Positions 45,712 to 57,106 of a DNA stretch of 64,000 nt are shown here, piece by piece. The notes under the pieces are model-generated. The model worked only from the letters and a program-made list of their open reading frames with translations. It made no database searches and was not told the origin of the DNA. Source of the stretch: Eutrigla gurnardus. Taxonomy: Eukaryota; Chordata; Actinopteri; Perciformes; Triglidae. The DNA lies in the NCBI GenBank assembly GCA_963514095.1, contig OY741283.1:6492406-6556405 (forward strand). Direction: 5' to 3'. Positions within the stretch are counted from its first letter, which is position 1, and every line of letters begins with the position of its first letter. A program made the position numbers and the translations under genes.

Positions 45712-47516
45712 TCAAGGGCTTCTCCACTCTGAGGTGAACACATGTCCAGTCAACTGGGACGCTGAATGTTTCATAAGAACACGGGGGGCACAGTTTAGGT
45801 TTCAGGTGTGTGCGAGAGAGACAAAAACTGGCGAGTACGTTACATGAGACAAAAAAAAACTATTTTTCCATGTCACATGAGATTACATAGAGCGATAGTT
45901 GTAGTTTACATGGTTTAAATGTTGTGTGTGTGTGTGCATGAGTGCCTGTGTATATGCATATATCTGTTGTAGTCTGTTGAAGTGTGAAAACTTGTATTCT
46001 TTCTAATAGCCAGCAGGGGGCGACTCCTCTGGTTGCAAAAAGAAGTCTGATTGTATAGAAGACTATAAGGAAATTACTTCTCACATGATTGATTTCTTGA
46101 CGTTGGGACTTTTAAATCCATGAGTGTGTTTTAGCCCCTCTCTGTGTGAAAAGTGTCCTCAGATAACTTCTGTTTTGATACATTATAAATAAAATTTAAT
46201 TGAATTGCCAAAAAAAAAAAAAAAAGCCAGAAAAGTTTTGCACTTTCTCTCAATAAGCGTCAACAATGGGAGTGTTTTGTCCTGGGAGAGGAATGTTTTC
46301 ATTTTGCAACCATCTTCTGCACAACTGGTTGCCATATTTGTTGTATAAACATTACATTTAGACAATAGAAAAAATATGATCTTCAATGCTATTAATATAA
46401 AACACATCTGATGTTCACTTTGAGAGTAATAAAAATCATGTTTTTTACTAAAAAGATTTATATATATGGTGTTACTTCCCTCTCTTGTCGCATTGCTTTG
46501 CTCTGTTGTGACGCAGGTTTCTTGATGTCATATGAGGTCTTGCAATAAACCAGGCGATGACATTTTCTTTGCACACTCTTGCCGGACATTCCCACAGTTT
46601 GGTAACTAATGCGACCTTAATGAGTGCTGCAACGCCATCATGTGTCTCTTACTCCCAAATTTGAGCAACACCAAGTCAGCGACATAGCTGTTGTTAATAA
46701 CACCTGAACTAGATTCAAAGAAAATACAAGTTTGAAAGCTTCTTGGTCATTAAAACACAAGGGGTACCTAGCTGTGTTTCTTTGTTCTGCCTGCTAATTG
46801 CCTCACCCAAGCATTGTGTTTCCTCATAAGTGCCAACACAGACAAAGCACACAGTCAGCAAATATCCACCCTCAGATCCAACTGTGCTCCCTAAACCTCA
46901 ATTATTCACAACTTATGAATAACGCACTTTACCTCAAGCTGGCAAGTGGGGGTATTTTTGCACATGGCGTCTTGAATTAGTCATAACCACACAATGGCAA
47001 AACATACAATTTTCATGCCTGCAGCCCTTTTCTTGTGCAGCGTATAAAAGTGCAATAATAAGTATTTTGCTGTCATGTAGCGTGTGTCTAAAAACTAACC
47101 CCATATGCTTCGGCTTCAAAGCGACTAGCTTGCTGCTTTCAGCGAGACTGACCTGGCATGTGAAGGAATGTAGTCATGTTTAATTGATCATAAATCTCTG
47201 CGCCCTCACTTTTCATATTCCGTGCTTCAGCAGTTTTTCTAATGACGACGAACAATAACATATTTTTAGCTTATAGAGCACATAATACATTCAGTAAACA
47301 CTGTGAAAAGGCTTTGGTCTGCCATAATCAATCTTTATAAACACTCGAGACTATTTAAAAAGAAAATAGATGAAGATGGACATAAAGAATATGGTACGCC
47401 TTAGTGTTTGTAAGCAGGGGAGTGTCTCAAGAGTTTGGGAGGAAGTTAGTCTCTCTGGAGGAGGTTTAGACAGATAGGTGGAGCCCAGCGAGTAATGGCC
47501 GACATTAATGTTCCTC

Positions 47517-47600
47517 TTGAAAACGGAAAGTTTTCAGCAGCTGGACAGCGCCGACAGGAACCTGCTGGCTGATGAGCTGTCCATGGTGCTGAAAGAATAT
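47517..47600 (+). other. Short coding-like segment (uncertain)
   Basis: One plus-strand frame reads FQQLDSADRNLLADELSMVL followed by KE, preceded by an acceptor-like TTTTCAG. It is GC-richer than its flanks, and the peptide looks like an amphipathic helix. No consensus GT donor follows directly, and I cannot name the protein. It could be an exon of an unrecognised gene, an exon relic, or chance. Confidence 0.2.
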
Positions 47601-47624
47601 ATTTATATTGCTTGTGTAGTCATG

Positions 47625-47630
<6 letters not shown>

Positions 47631-47703
<73 letters not shown>
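47631..47703. repeat. (TC)36 microsatellite
   Basis: Uninterrupted TC dinucleotides over 73 bp. Confidence 0.98.
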
Positions 47704-47706
<3 letters not shown>

Positions 47707-47799
47707 ACCTAGACTTGACTCGACTCTCCACAATAAACAGTATTTTATCATATGCCAATATATCATAGCCACCCACTTGCCAATACCATCCGCAGTGAA

Positions 47800-48200
47800 C
47801 TTCGTCCGGCGCGCCCCCGCCCCTCCGCCGCCCCGTGGTGTTTGAATCGATGTCTTCCATGCGAGAGTCTTTCGCGTTCACGCTGCGGTGGTGCGTTCGC
47901 TTGTCCGATCGCATGAAGACATGACACGCTCAACCCGATTAACCCACCGCTGTGCGCGCGTCGGCTGTTTGTGCGCGCGCGTCGGCGCGCGTGTGCGTGC
48001 GTACTTATGCTACGATGCCCCTGTGTCTCGAATCACAATGCTGGTGTGAACTGGTTATGGAGGTATAATAAGCACGCCTCATCAAATATTAAATCCGCCA
48101 TACACCATTTCCCCTCAGACTGTTATTCCCGCACGCCACAGACGCGCGCGCGCGCGCTCTCACGCGGAGAGAAGCGGAGTCCAGCTCCTCTTCCTCCCCC
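47800..48200 (+). promoter_or_regulatory. CpG-rich candidate promoter with alternating GC/GT tracts
   Basis: A CpG-rich segment in AT-rich surroundings, with alternating purine-pyrimidine tracts at about 47,951-48,001 and a (CG)n run near 48,143-48,158. It lies upstream of a transcript-like exon that ends in a splice donor at 49,520. Promoter function is inferred from composition and position only. Confidence 0.35.
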
Positions 48201-48313
48201 CTTCCCTGTCTATAGTGTAAAACTCCCGTTCAATTCAATTTAGGCGTTGATTTACTGCAGCAACACAAGCACTTTCCAGATGGGACTAAATAAATCAGTC
48301 TTCATTATATACA

Positions 48314-48318
<5 letters not shown>

Positions 48319-48371
<53 letters not shown>
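48319..48371. repeat. (TA)26 microsatellite
   Basis: Uninterrupted TA dinucleotides. Confidence 0.97.
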
Positions 48372-48372
<1 letters not shown>

Positions 48373-48416
48373 GAGGAGCATGCCCCCCAATCAGTACTGT
48401 GTTACTCAGTATTCAA

Positions 48417-48419
<3 letters not shown>

Positions 48420-48480
<61 letters not shown>
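48420..48480. repeat. (TC)30 microsatellite
   Basis: Uninterrupted TC dinucleotides; the second long TC array within 1 kb. Confidence 0.97.
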
Positions 48481-48487
<7 letters not shown>

Positions 48488-48499
48488 CTCTTCGCTGAG

Positions 48500-49519
48500 A
48501 TTTCAACCACAACATGAGGTTTTGACGCGCCGGCGATAAATGACTAAGCCCATGGAGCGTGGGAATAATTAGTGGAGATCAACTTTTTTTCTGCGAATCC
48601 GATCGTCACAAGTGGAGAACCTTTTTTTTTTTTTTTTTTTGAGACATGTATTTCTTTTTTTCCGCCTGCATTTGTGAGAGGCGATCCTTTAGGTAAAGCT
48701 CCGTGGGATATTTTGGCTGCATGAAGAAGCTGGCTTGACAGAGAGGCGCCCTTCCATCTCGCATTCCTCCGGGAGGAGGACTGGGCTGTGATAAAGTGAA
48801 GCTTATACTGGTCGAAAATGTTGTATTTCAGTCTGCAGGTGATGAACTGTTGCAGTTGGGTTTGAAAGCAGGAACGCCTTTTGGATACAGCGTCTGGAAA
48901 TACCAAGTTGAGCTCTAAAATCGGCGTCGGAATGCTCTGAGAAGATGTGAAATGTTTTTCGCACCGATTTGGAAATGGAAAAAAAAGAAGCTATTTTGTT
49001 CAAACACGGCAGCTCGAGCTTTTCTCCAGCAGGATTTTTTTTTTTTGTGCAGCGTGCTCAGTCAACGTGACCGTGGTTTAAAAAAAGTGTTCCCAAATTC
49101 CTCGGCGCATTCAGCTTAAAGTGGAACTCAACGTATCGATTATCTTTGACATTTACTGAATCGAAATGCTCGTTCTGGAGCCCCAAAATAGACTTGGCGG
49201 GTAAAAAAAAAAAACCACTGTGAGGATCGGCGTTTGGTTTTCTTCTTGGTTTTCCGTGGAGACCAGTGCGCACCACAAACGGGCGCCAAGTCTGCGACGC
49301 GCAACCCAATTTTTCGATCGGGGGAACCGGCTTTGCACCACAGGATCGCAACGACGTCCTCGCCGTTTCTCGCCGCGATGCCTCCGCGTGCACATTAATC
49401 CATCCATGGCCAGTGGATACTGATTCTCCATGTTCCCCGGCCAGGTGTCTCACAGAAGACGAAACCCCCGCTGTTTGGTTCAGTAAACCCTGGACACACC
49501 TTTTTTAATGTCAGTCAAG
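48500..49519 (+). other. Candidate first exon (long 5' UTR) of an unrecognised plus-strand gene
   Basis: The segment has mixed, transcript-like composition with patches of CpG (49,260-49,400) and ends at a strong donor, GTCAAG|GTAAGTTTGG (GT at 49,520). The last ATG, at 49,508, reads Met-Ser-Val-Lys up to the junction and could be the translation start; several upstream ATGs precede it. I find no second exon in the window, so the gene would have an intron of more than 14 kb. The identity is unknown. Confidence 0.35.
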
Positions 49520-50177
49520 GTAAGTTTGGCCTATTTTCACTTCAAGTCGTTGTCTAATTATCTTCAAGTCTTTTGAAGAGAAGCTGAGGGGAAGCACAAA
49601 CGAGGCCAAGGTGTTGCTTGTTTGTTAGACCTGTAGCCTCGCTGCTCCGACAAGTGATCTTTTTTTGGGCGTTTTTACCCTCAGATTTCTGCAGAGTGTC
49701 AAATCTTTTAAAACAAGTTGTCATGAAAATAACTCCTCCCTCCTTAAATACCCTTAAATATGTAAATGTGGTATCCATCTCACTTCTAGATTCCTGTAAT
49801 TTTATGTTATGTATTTTAAGAACTAAACCTGTAATTTGAGCAGATGTTTTCACTGTGACTACAGTCAGATGACAGAAGTCACACAATAACAGTAAAACAG
49901 GGTTTACTCTCAAATCTGTGGCGCTGTCCATGGTGCTGAACTGTATTCTGTCACATGCACTGAAAGTTGAGGGCCTCCAGTATTTTGTCTTGATACTCAA
50001 TTAATTAATGAAATACTACCTGATTCAGACACGAATCAGCACCAACACAGTGTAATACAGTGAGAGATCACTGCCTGACTGGATTTCTGTTTTCTGATGC
50101 TTTCAAAGAAAATGTGCCCAGTTAAGATATTGATGCAAACATCTGATCAGACACACCATGATCTCATTGGAGTGACC

Positions 50178-50526
50178 ACCCCCTCCCCTCCCCTCCCTTC
50201 CCCTTTCCTCCCGTCCCCTTCCCTCTCCTCCCTTCCCCTCTCCTCTCCTCTCCTCCCCTCCCTTCCCCTTTCCTTCCTTCCCCTCTCCTCTCCTCCCCTC
50301 TCCTCCACCCGCTCCTCTCCTCCCCTCCCTTTCCTCCCTTCTCCTCTTGTCTCCTCTCCTCCCCATTCCTCTCCTTCCCCCTCTCCTCTCCTCCCCCTCC
50401 AATCCCCTCTCCTCTCCTTCCCCCTCCCCTCTCCTCTCCTCTCCTTCCCCCTCTCCTCCCCTCTCCTCCCCCTCTCCTCCCCCTCCCCTCTCCTCCCCTC
50501 TCCTCCTCCTCCCCCCTCTCCTCTCC
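50178..50526. repeat. About 350-bp polypyrimidine tract of CCCTCTCCT-type units
   Basis: The plus strand is almost purely C and T, built from irregular CCCT, TCCT and CTCT units with only scattered purines. All open frames across it are low-complexity Ser/Pro/Leu or Arg/Gly/Glu artefacts. Confidence 0.97.
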
Positions 50527-52210
50527 TTATCTTCTTGTTGATGGAGAAATTTGCTGCCATATGAATCTCATTTGTGTGTCTTGCAGAATGTAATTATTAA
50601 TTGACACTTTGGTAATACTGTCCTTTACATTTATGTCAATAAAGCATATAGAATTGACGTGCATGAAGAAGAAAAACTGGATGTTCGATCGCTGGATGAT
50701 GCTTTCACAGCATTTTTCTTTTTCCTCCAAGCACAATAATTTAAGGGTTAAAGAGACGTTTGTTATTGTGTTTTTATTGCCTTGACAGACTGATTTTGAC
50801 TCAGGAGATAGCTTGTAATTTTTTTGGGAAATGTAAGCTCACCCTTCTGCTGCATCCAGTGTAAGTGACTCCGCATAAAACTGCCATCTTAAATTCTACA
50901 ACCCAATATAATGGGACTGCACTCGCAGGGATGCGCACTTTGCCTCTTTATTGCTACCAGTCTAAGAGAAATAGACCTCCAATCTGCCGCCTCAAAAGGA
51001 AGGTTTTGGTCCACGCTGGTCATTGCAGAATTCCTGCTAATGCTGAGGTCATGCCCTCTCCAGGCCGTACTATAATGCAGTGCCCTGCAGCTGCATAATG
51101 AGAAGCGGCTGGCTGTTGCTTAAGGTGAACTCTGATCCTTCGTACAAAGCATCAATAAGCCTGATTGTAGCCATATCCCTCCTCCTCCCTTCCCTTCTAT
51201 TGATGTTAGCATTTGGCAGTCCTGAACACAGGGGTCTCTAGCATATCTCATGTCGTACTCACTACTTCAATATGTACATAAAGTCGTTTAAATCTCCTAT
51301 GTTGCATCAAAACTATTAGAAAACATGTTTATTGGTGTCGGTGACCCCCGTGATGATCAAATGTGTTATTCTGGAAGCGAGAGTGCGACTATGCATACTC
51401 ATTCATACAGTTTGGTAGCTTGTGGCCTTGAGTCTGTCTTGTCAGCTGTTGCGGGGCCAGGATCTTTGGCAAACGTCAGACAGGAAGTTAACAGATTCAG
51501 TGCTGCTATTAAAAGAGCAAACACAGTATGGAGCACGGCAAACATCCTCTGAAATGAACACGAGGAGGAGCAAAGCATGATGGTTACCGTCTTTTATAGA
51601 CCAGGGTCACGGTGCTCTAGCAGTTTAGAAATTCCCAAGACACATTAATACATGTACGCCTTTTTTTTTTTTTTTTTTTACTTACTCAGACAATTCAATA
51701 AGAGCACACACACACACACACACACAGGTCTGGCCCGTGTGAGATCTAGTATTGTGGATCACCGTAGGGGGCAGAGGGAGGGCATTTACAGTTCTTTTGT
51801 TGCAGCAGCTCACAGTGACCTGTAACAGGGGGTGGCACAGTACAGAGAAAGTGTGTATGAGTGTATAGGAGAGAGAGAGTCAGAGAGATGGGAAGACAAA
51901 GATGATCAGGGGATAAAAAGAGAGACTTAAAAAGAGGAGGACATGGGGCGAAGCAGGGGGTGAAAGAGAAGTAAAAAGATGAAGTGTAAGGATCAAGGGA
52001 GGTGATTGTCAGGGCAGACGGAGAGAAAGGAAAGAAGAGGTGAAGGGAGGAAAATGACAAAGGGCTGGAGGGAGCAGAGAGAGAGAGATGGGAGTGGGTC
52101 TGCAGTGAATGCTGGTATTATTCAGTTAGGTGAAACGATCGGTTCATGCTTGACAACTGTGTGGTGAGGGCAGCCACATACTGCGCCTTGAGAGCCTCCT
52201 GTGAAGGCCG

Positions 52211-52244
52211 GAGAGAGGGAGGGAGGGAGGGAGGGAGGGAGACG
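52211..52244. repeat. (GGGA)n microsatellite
   Basis: Tandem GGGA tetranucleotides; a second (GGGA)n array occurs at 53,211-53,250. Confidence 0.93.
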
Positions 52245-52725
52245 GACAGAGGGAGGCAGGGAGCGAGAGGAGAGAAGAGGTTTGGTAGCTGTGACTGTCG
52301 ATATTCTATGATGGCGAACAAAGAAAGAGAGGAAACATGATGGGCTGAGGGACAAACCCCAGCAGAGAGAGTAGGACACAGACGAGGAGCAGAAACACGG
52401 ACGGGAAAACTCAGATCTCACATCTGCATCTTAGTTTCCTTATATAAGAGTTTGTCATTGACGTCATTAATATTATGAGAATTTCTCTTAAAAACAAGCA
52501 ACGGTAATGGATTGAAACAGGCTTCTCATTGGTCCGCTTGATGAAGTGTGAGTCTTGTACATTAGGTGGTCTTGACTTGTCTCTCTCTCTCTTTCTCTCT
52601 CTCTCTCTGTCTCTCTGTCTCTCTCTCTCTCCCTGTCATGCTGAAAATGTGAGTCACTGTGAATGCCACCGGCAGGCTAGGCTGTTGACTCATACACACT
52701 CACCCACAGGCTCTGCTATTGTTTT

Positions 52726-52841
<116 letters not shown>

Positions 52842-54470
52842 AGAGAGAAACCATAGGGGTGCTTGTGTTTTGGTACACGACGGCCTGCATGCAAGGAACC
52901 ATAATAAAAATGGAAGAACAAAGAAAACATACAGGGGTCGACAAATGATATAAACACTGTTTTTTCTTTTTCTTTTCTAAATACTGTTTTTACTGATTAC
53001 AGCTGCTGAGGTGAGTCACGTTATAACGTCGAGTGGCAGCTTTACAGCCGTGAATGGAGACAAAACTATAGCTATCAAGGTTTTTACAGACTGTCCAAAT
53101 GAATAGAATACATAAACTCTTCAGCCATTAACAGCTAAAGAAGAATTTAATGAGGCACGGGGCTCGGTCTTGACCGTGTGCCAAAAGAAGTTTGCAAAGA
53201 GGAACAGCGGGAGGGAGGGAGGGAGGGAGGAAGGGGGGAGGGAGGGAGAGAAACACTTAACAAGTCAACAAACAAATTACAGACAGAGATATTAACACAA
53301 CACTGAATCAATACATCATTGACAAATTAACACAAAGATATATTGATATTGTAATTTTTCAGGACCTGTCTAAAATAACCTAATTGGTTTAAATCAGCCA
53401 ATCAGGATGCTCCCACTCAACCCTCCCGGGCCTCCCCTTCTTAAAGAGCAGCCGCTGCCCTTTTCCTTGCCCACTTTGACGACAGCGGATGACAACATCG
53501 GCGGGCTTTGCTTCATCAGGACTTCGTCTTGGCTCAGCGTGCTTGCGTTGGTGGACCTGCACTCACAGTGTGTTATTTTCAGCCTGCAAGCGTTTATCAT
53601 TTCTATGTCCTCACTCTGGCTCTCAGAATAGGGAGGAGCGAGCGTGACGGATAGTTGGTTTGCCGTCATACCCGCTGAAGATGAAGTGTTGTCGTGCAAA
53701 ACGTGAAGGTTTTTCCCGACAGAAATAAGCCCTTGCACTTTTGTTAGAGGGCGTCTTCCCTCTAAAAGCGGATTGTTGCTGTACTGGGAATATGCAGTAA
53801 AGTAACAGTATGTGACGTCCATTCTTCAGTGAATCGGAAACTATTTCATTTTGTTACATCAACAATATTTTACCTGCTGCGTGTGCACAAATATTTGCGG
53901 CCATGATTTAACATCCGGAGTCAGAAGAGAGATGTTTTTGTGTTTTATATCGTTGTTACGTTTAGACAGACTTCCATTCATTTACAGTATCCCATTTAAT
54001 TCAGGTGTGTCTCCCACACACACACACACACACACACGTCTGCAGCTAATCTCTGTTGACAAGCAGCAGTCGTCCCATCACACCACGTTCCCAATGATGG
54101 GGCATGTGTTTAGAATGATGTGTTTGTTATGTCGGGGATTATTTTTGCAGCCTTCTGACTTCATGACAGGTGACAGGTCGCCGGTTAACACTGCATGAAA
54201 AGTGGGATTTTCGTCAGTTAGCGGCCCTGTAAATTGACGTGGAAGTTCAGGTTTACGACTGCAAACGGCAATTTGCAGGAAACACCGAAAACTGACGTAA
54301 ATTGCCGGGAATTGACGTGGGCCTTGCTTGGCAGTTGTCCCCCCATGACCCCCCTGCCCGTAATCCTAGGGGAGGCTTTAACATGTAAATGAAAATGCTG
54401 TGAGCTATACAAATGCAAATCAGGGTAGCAGGGGGAGTTTTCCCCCAGGTGACATTTTTCTGAAAGGTGT

Positions 54471-54528
54471 TAACTTCATTTCATCTTCATTCAAAGATAT
54501 AACTTAATTTCATCTTCATTCAAAGATA
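54471..54528. repeat. 29-bp tandem duplication inside the transposon
   Basis: Two adjacent copies of a 29-bp unit (TAACTTCATTTCATC and onward) at 54,471-54,499 and 54,500-54,528, differing at one base. Confidence 0.9.
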
Positions 54529-54621
54529 CACAAAACTATTTGCTTCAACAATTACGGTACTTTTAATCAGGCTTTGCCACAAAGGTAAAATGTACATTCA
54601 TGCAAACAACATCACAGTCTC

Positions 54622-54975
54622 CTAGAGCTCAACCACTGTGCATAGTGGCATGACTACAGTGACCCTTTCTGTGCTTAAATGCACAGTGGATGTGTTAACC
54701 ACACATCTCCCAGCAATGCGCTCAACAGGCAGAAATGATGCTGGGTATGACGTGTCTGTTCCCTGCAAGCTCCAAACTTCTATTGGCTTTCCATAAAAAT
54801 GTCTGTCCGGATGGGGATGAAGCCAGGAAACTTGCGCAGTAACATGTTCAAATGCAGTACCTTTTGACACAACATTAACAACTATAAACTGCTTTATAAT
54901 GGCTGGTCGTAGTTCTGCTAGAGGGTCAAAGATGGGTTCATAGATCATAGATCTCGGCTGTGTTCGAAATGCCAT
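54622..54975 (-). pseudogene. Transposase-like C-terminal fragment within the TIR element
   Basis: A 117-codon minus-strand open frame. Its second half reads SWLHPHPDRHFYGKPIEVW, then FLPVERIAGRC, then RVTVVMPL near the stop. From memory this order (HPHPxRHxxGxPIEVW, FxPVxRIxxRC, V.VxxPL) resembles the C-terminus of proteins encoded by fish CACTA/EnSpm elements, which fits the CACTG termini; no search was possible. The catalytic part is missing: to the right lies the plus-strand C14orf93-like gene. It may be a remnant of an internally deleted transposase, or an exon used in some transcript. Confidence 0.5.
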
Positions 54976-54989
54976 ACTAACGTCCTACT

Positions 54990-55178
54990 CGTACTTAATT
55001 GTGACGTAAATTTGAGTACGTAGTGCGTTCACATACAATAGTATGTGAATTTGTGCACGCGAGAAATGCCCGGATGTATACTGCATTGGCAAGAATTTCT
55101 GAGTACAGCGGACCTTGCTAAATCTACTCAACTTCCCAAAATGCATTGCGGCTCGTCTGACTTCACAAGTTTTGGATA
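54990..55178 (+). promoter_or_regulatory. Internal promoter of the transposon gene, with a ZNF143/THAP11-like motif
   Basis: The 190 bp between the minus-strand fragment and the plus-strand start codon contains ACTTCCCAAAATGCATTGCG (55,131-55,150), close to the vertebrate SBS promoter motif bound by ZNF143/THAP11. It lies about 30-50 bp before the ATG. Promoter function is inferred; it could serve both directions. Confidence 0.35.
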
Positions 55179-56562
55179 ATGGCGGACGACTGCGGTGATT
55201 CTGGCGAGGAGCCCGACACAAACCGCGTACACATGTAAGTATACTGTAACATGACTTTTATGTTTCCAGCTGACTTTTAAATCGTATTGATAATGAACGT
55301 TACTTTATTGTTGTTGGCATTGTACGTTAACGCTACGAATCGAAGGTCCTTCCAGCCGGCTAGCCTACTGACGCTAATTTACCATTTAGGGGTTAGCGAG
55401 CGCAAGCGAAGCGGAAAATGTGCCGTTTTTACCGACGTTAACTAATAATATAGTGCTTATGTTAAACCATGGTTATATATTTACTAACGGTGATTAATAA
55501 CGCCGTGTACCGTTGTCCGTTAAAGGGACTGATGCAGACAACGGGCGCCTCATTCAGTGGGGGGAACGAGGCGGAGACGTTCACGTTCACCGGCAGCAGG
55601 AATGCTGCTCTGAGAGGCTTCACTTAAGAAAATGTGGTTTAAATGTTATAATTCTTATATCCAGGACTGCTGGAGACTCTGAGGATGTCCCAGGACTGCT
55701 GGAGACTCTCAGGATGATTGCGGTAAGAATATGTTCGGTGACTGCTAGCTAAGCTAAAATTAGCAAAGCAAGCCCAAGCTAAAAGTAGCTTAAAAGCTAA
55801 TAGTCCAAGCTAAAAGTAGCATAGTAGCCTTGTAAAAGAACAAGAGAGAGGAACCAGTGTAACGTTAAGTTGCTTTGTTAAGTGTACGTTGTTGGTCTTT
55901 TACAGGAAGCAGTACGCCGTCTTCACAACTCGGAGACGAATTGTAGGCGCTACGAACCGGAGTAAGGGTACGATTTAAAGAATATGCTTTCATTCTGCTG
56001 TATAAGGAAATAGATGCGTTAACAGTAGATACCGATCTTAACTGTATTCATACCACTCATTTAATTGTTTTCCAGCTGCCTGTAAGACATTCTATGAAAC
56101 GGTACGCAGGAGCTTCAGACACACACAGCCTGATCTCGCATCGCAGGCGGAAGCTGTGAAGACGTCAGCTCGGAGTCGTTCCAGGAGAAAGAGGGTAAGA
56201 CTTATTAGATCCGTTTTTGGTCAATGTGACCAAACCTACCTAAACCTATTTTTCAGGTGCATTAATAGATGTTTTGTGTCCATGCACAGTGCATCGCGCA
56301 GTACTGATTGTCTTTATTGATTGTTTTACAGCTGCTGGAAGCGAGACGGAGTGTGCTTGCTGGCGATGAGGTGGACCGTTGGAAGTGCGCCACCACAGAC
56401 ATGATGTCTGATGAGGAGGACGGCGTCGTTGGCGGGGTGTCTGGATGGATTGTGCGACCTCCATCCTCTCGTAGCCAGGAGCTCACCGAGCTCTGTGCGA
56501 CTCTCCAGTCGCGATTAGAGAAGACTCCCAAGTACAGGGCCACGCACCGCAGGCGGCTGTAA
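55179..56562 (+). CDS. Spliced C14orf93-like protein gene carried by the transposon
   Basis: Exons 55179-55234, 55665-55722, 55906-55942 (donor uncertain), 56076-56194 and 56332-56562 give 166 aa. It starts MADDCGDSGEEPDTNRVHM. The C-terminal exon has MMSDEED, GWIVRPPSSRSQELTELC and RATHRRRL, and matches in order the MSDEED to LTELC core of human C14orf93 as I remember it; the preceding RSRRKRLLEARRS fits too. The part upstream of this core is shorter than in C14orf93. AATAAA at 56,645-56,650 ends the transcript. The weak point is exon 3: the better-looking donor (GA|GTAAGG, GT at 55,962) puts exon 4 out of frame. The frame-keeping donor (ATT|GTAGGC, GT at 55,943) is weak. So the gene may be intact or recently broken. 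The function of this family is not established. Confidence 0.6.
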
Positions 56563-56761
56563 AATTGACCAAATTCGGACAGAATGTCGCCAGTTCATTT
56601 GTTTGTTGTGTGGGCAAATTTGTACAGTTGTGTGTTGTGTTGTCAATAAAGCTCTTTCTTTGAATACTTCCTCCTGGCAATTTTTCCTTTCCTCAATTAA
56701 TTCATTCATATTTATATTTATAAATATATAAATAAATAAAAATAAATGTGTGTATGTATAA

Positions 56762-56765
<4 letters not shown>

Positions 56766-56825
<60 letters not shown>

Positions 56826-56895
56826 ATATGTATATATATATATATATATGTGTGTATGTATATATATATATATGTATATATGTATATATATATAG
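56766..56895. repeat. (TA)n-rich tract inside the transposon
   Basis: Long alternating TA with TATG and TGTG interruptions, between the internal gene's poly(A) signal and the right-hand subterminal repeats. Confidence 0.95.
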
Positions 56896-56899
56896 TGAT

Positions 56900-57106
56900 A
56901 GATCTGCTAACCAATCACTAGTGATTATTCTTGTTTAAAAGACCCAGTGTGACCAATAGTAACACATCTGCCAACGGGGGTGGGGTTTACATTTATAATG
57001 ACTCATCAGGTTGACCAATAGTGACAGATCTACCAACGTGGGTTGGCTTTACATTTATAATGACCAGATCTGCCAACCAATCACGAGCGATTATACTTGT
57101 TTAAAA
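56900..57106. repeat. Nested subterminal repeats of the transposon (A-B-B-A)
   Basis: Two outer copies of about 41 bp (56,900-56,940 and 57,066-57,106) share GATCTG, CCAATCAC and TTGTTTAAAA. Two inner copies of about 50 bp (56,951-57,000 and 57,013-57,062) share GACCAATAGT, CATCTGCCAACG-type and TTTACATTTATAATGA words. All are direct repeats. Such arrays near one end are typical of transposase-binding subterminal DNA. Confidence 0.8.

Larger units (their letters stand above)
38326..47400. other. Microsatellite-rich non-coding region downstream of the galectin gene
   Basis: No recognised gene. It holds many dinucleotide repeats: (GT)n at 39,839-39,871, (AC)35 at 39,995-40,064, (TG)n at 40,624-40,648, (TG)24 at 42,064-42,111, (TG)n at 43,555-43,588 and (CA)26 at 45,659-45,710. 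There is a (GGA)n near 39,389-39,410, a mixed GT/GC alternating tract at 41,355-41,402, C-rich patches near 44,080-44,120, and a 35-bp minisatellite near 41.1-41.26 kb. Confidence 0.6.

Noticed and set aside
47603..47914. 103-codon minus-strand frame with Arg-Glu repeats
   Set aside because: Mostly translation of the (TC)36 array.
49554..50000. 148-codon minus-strand open frame
   Set aside because: Lies just inside the candidate intron, with no start, splice or family signal; likely chance.
50097..50564. 155-codon frame and its minus-strand partners
   Set aside because: Direct products of the polypyrimidine tract.
56900..57106. CRISPR-like array
   Set aside because: Only two copies of each repeat, unequal spacing, and inside a vertebrate transposon.
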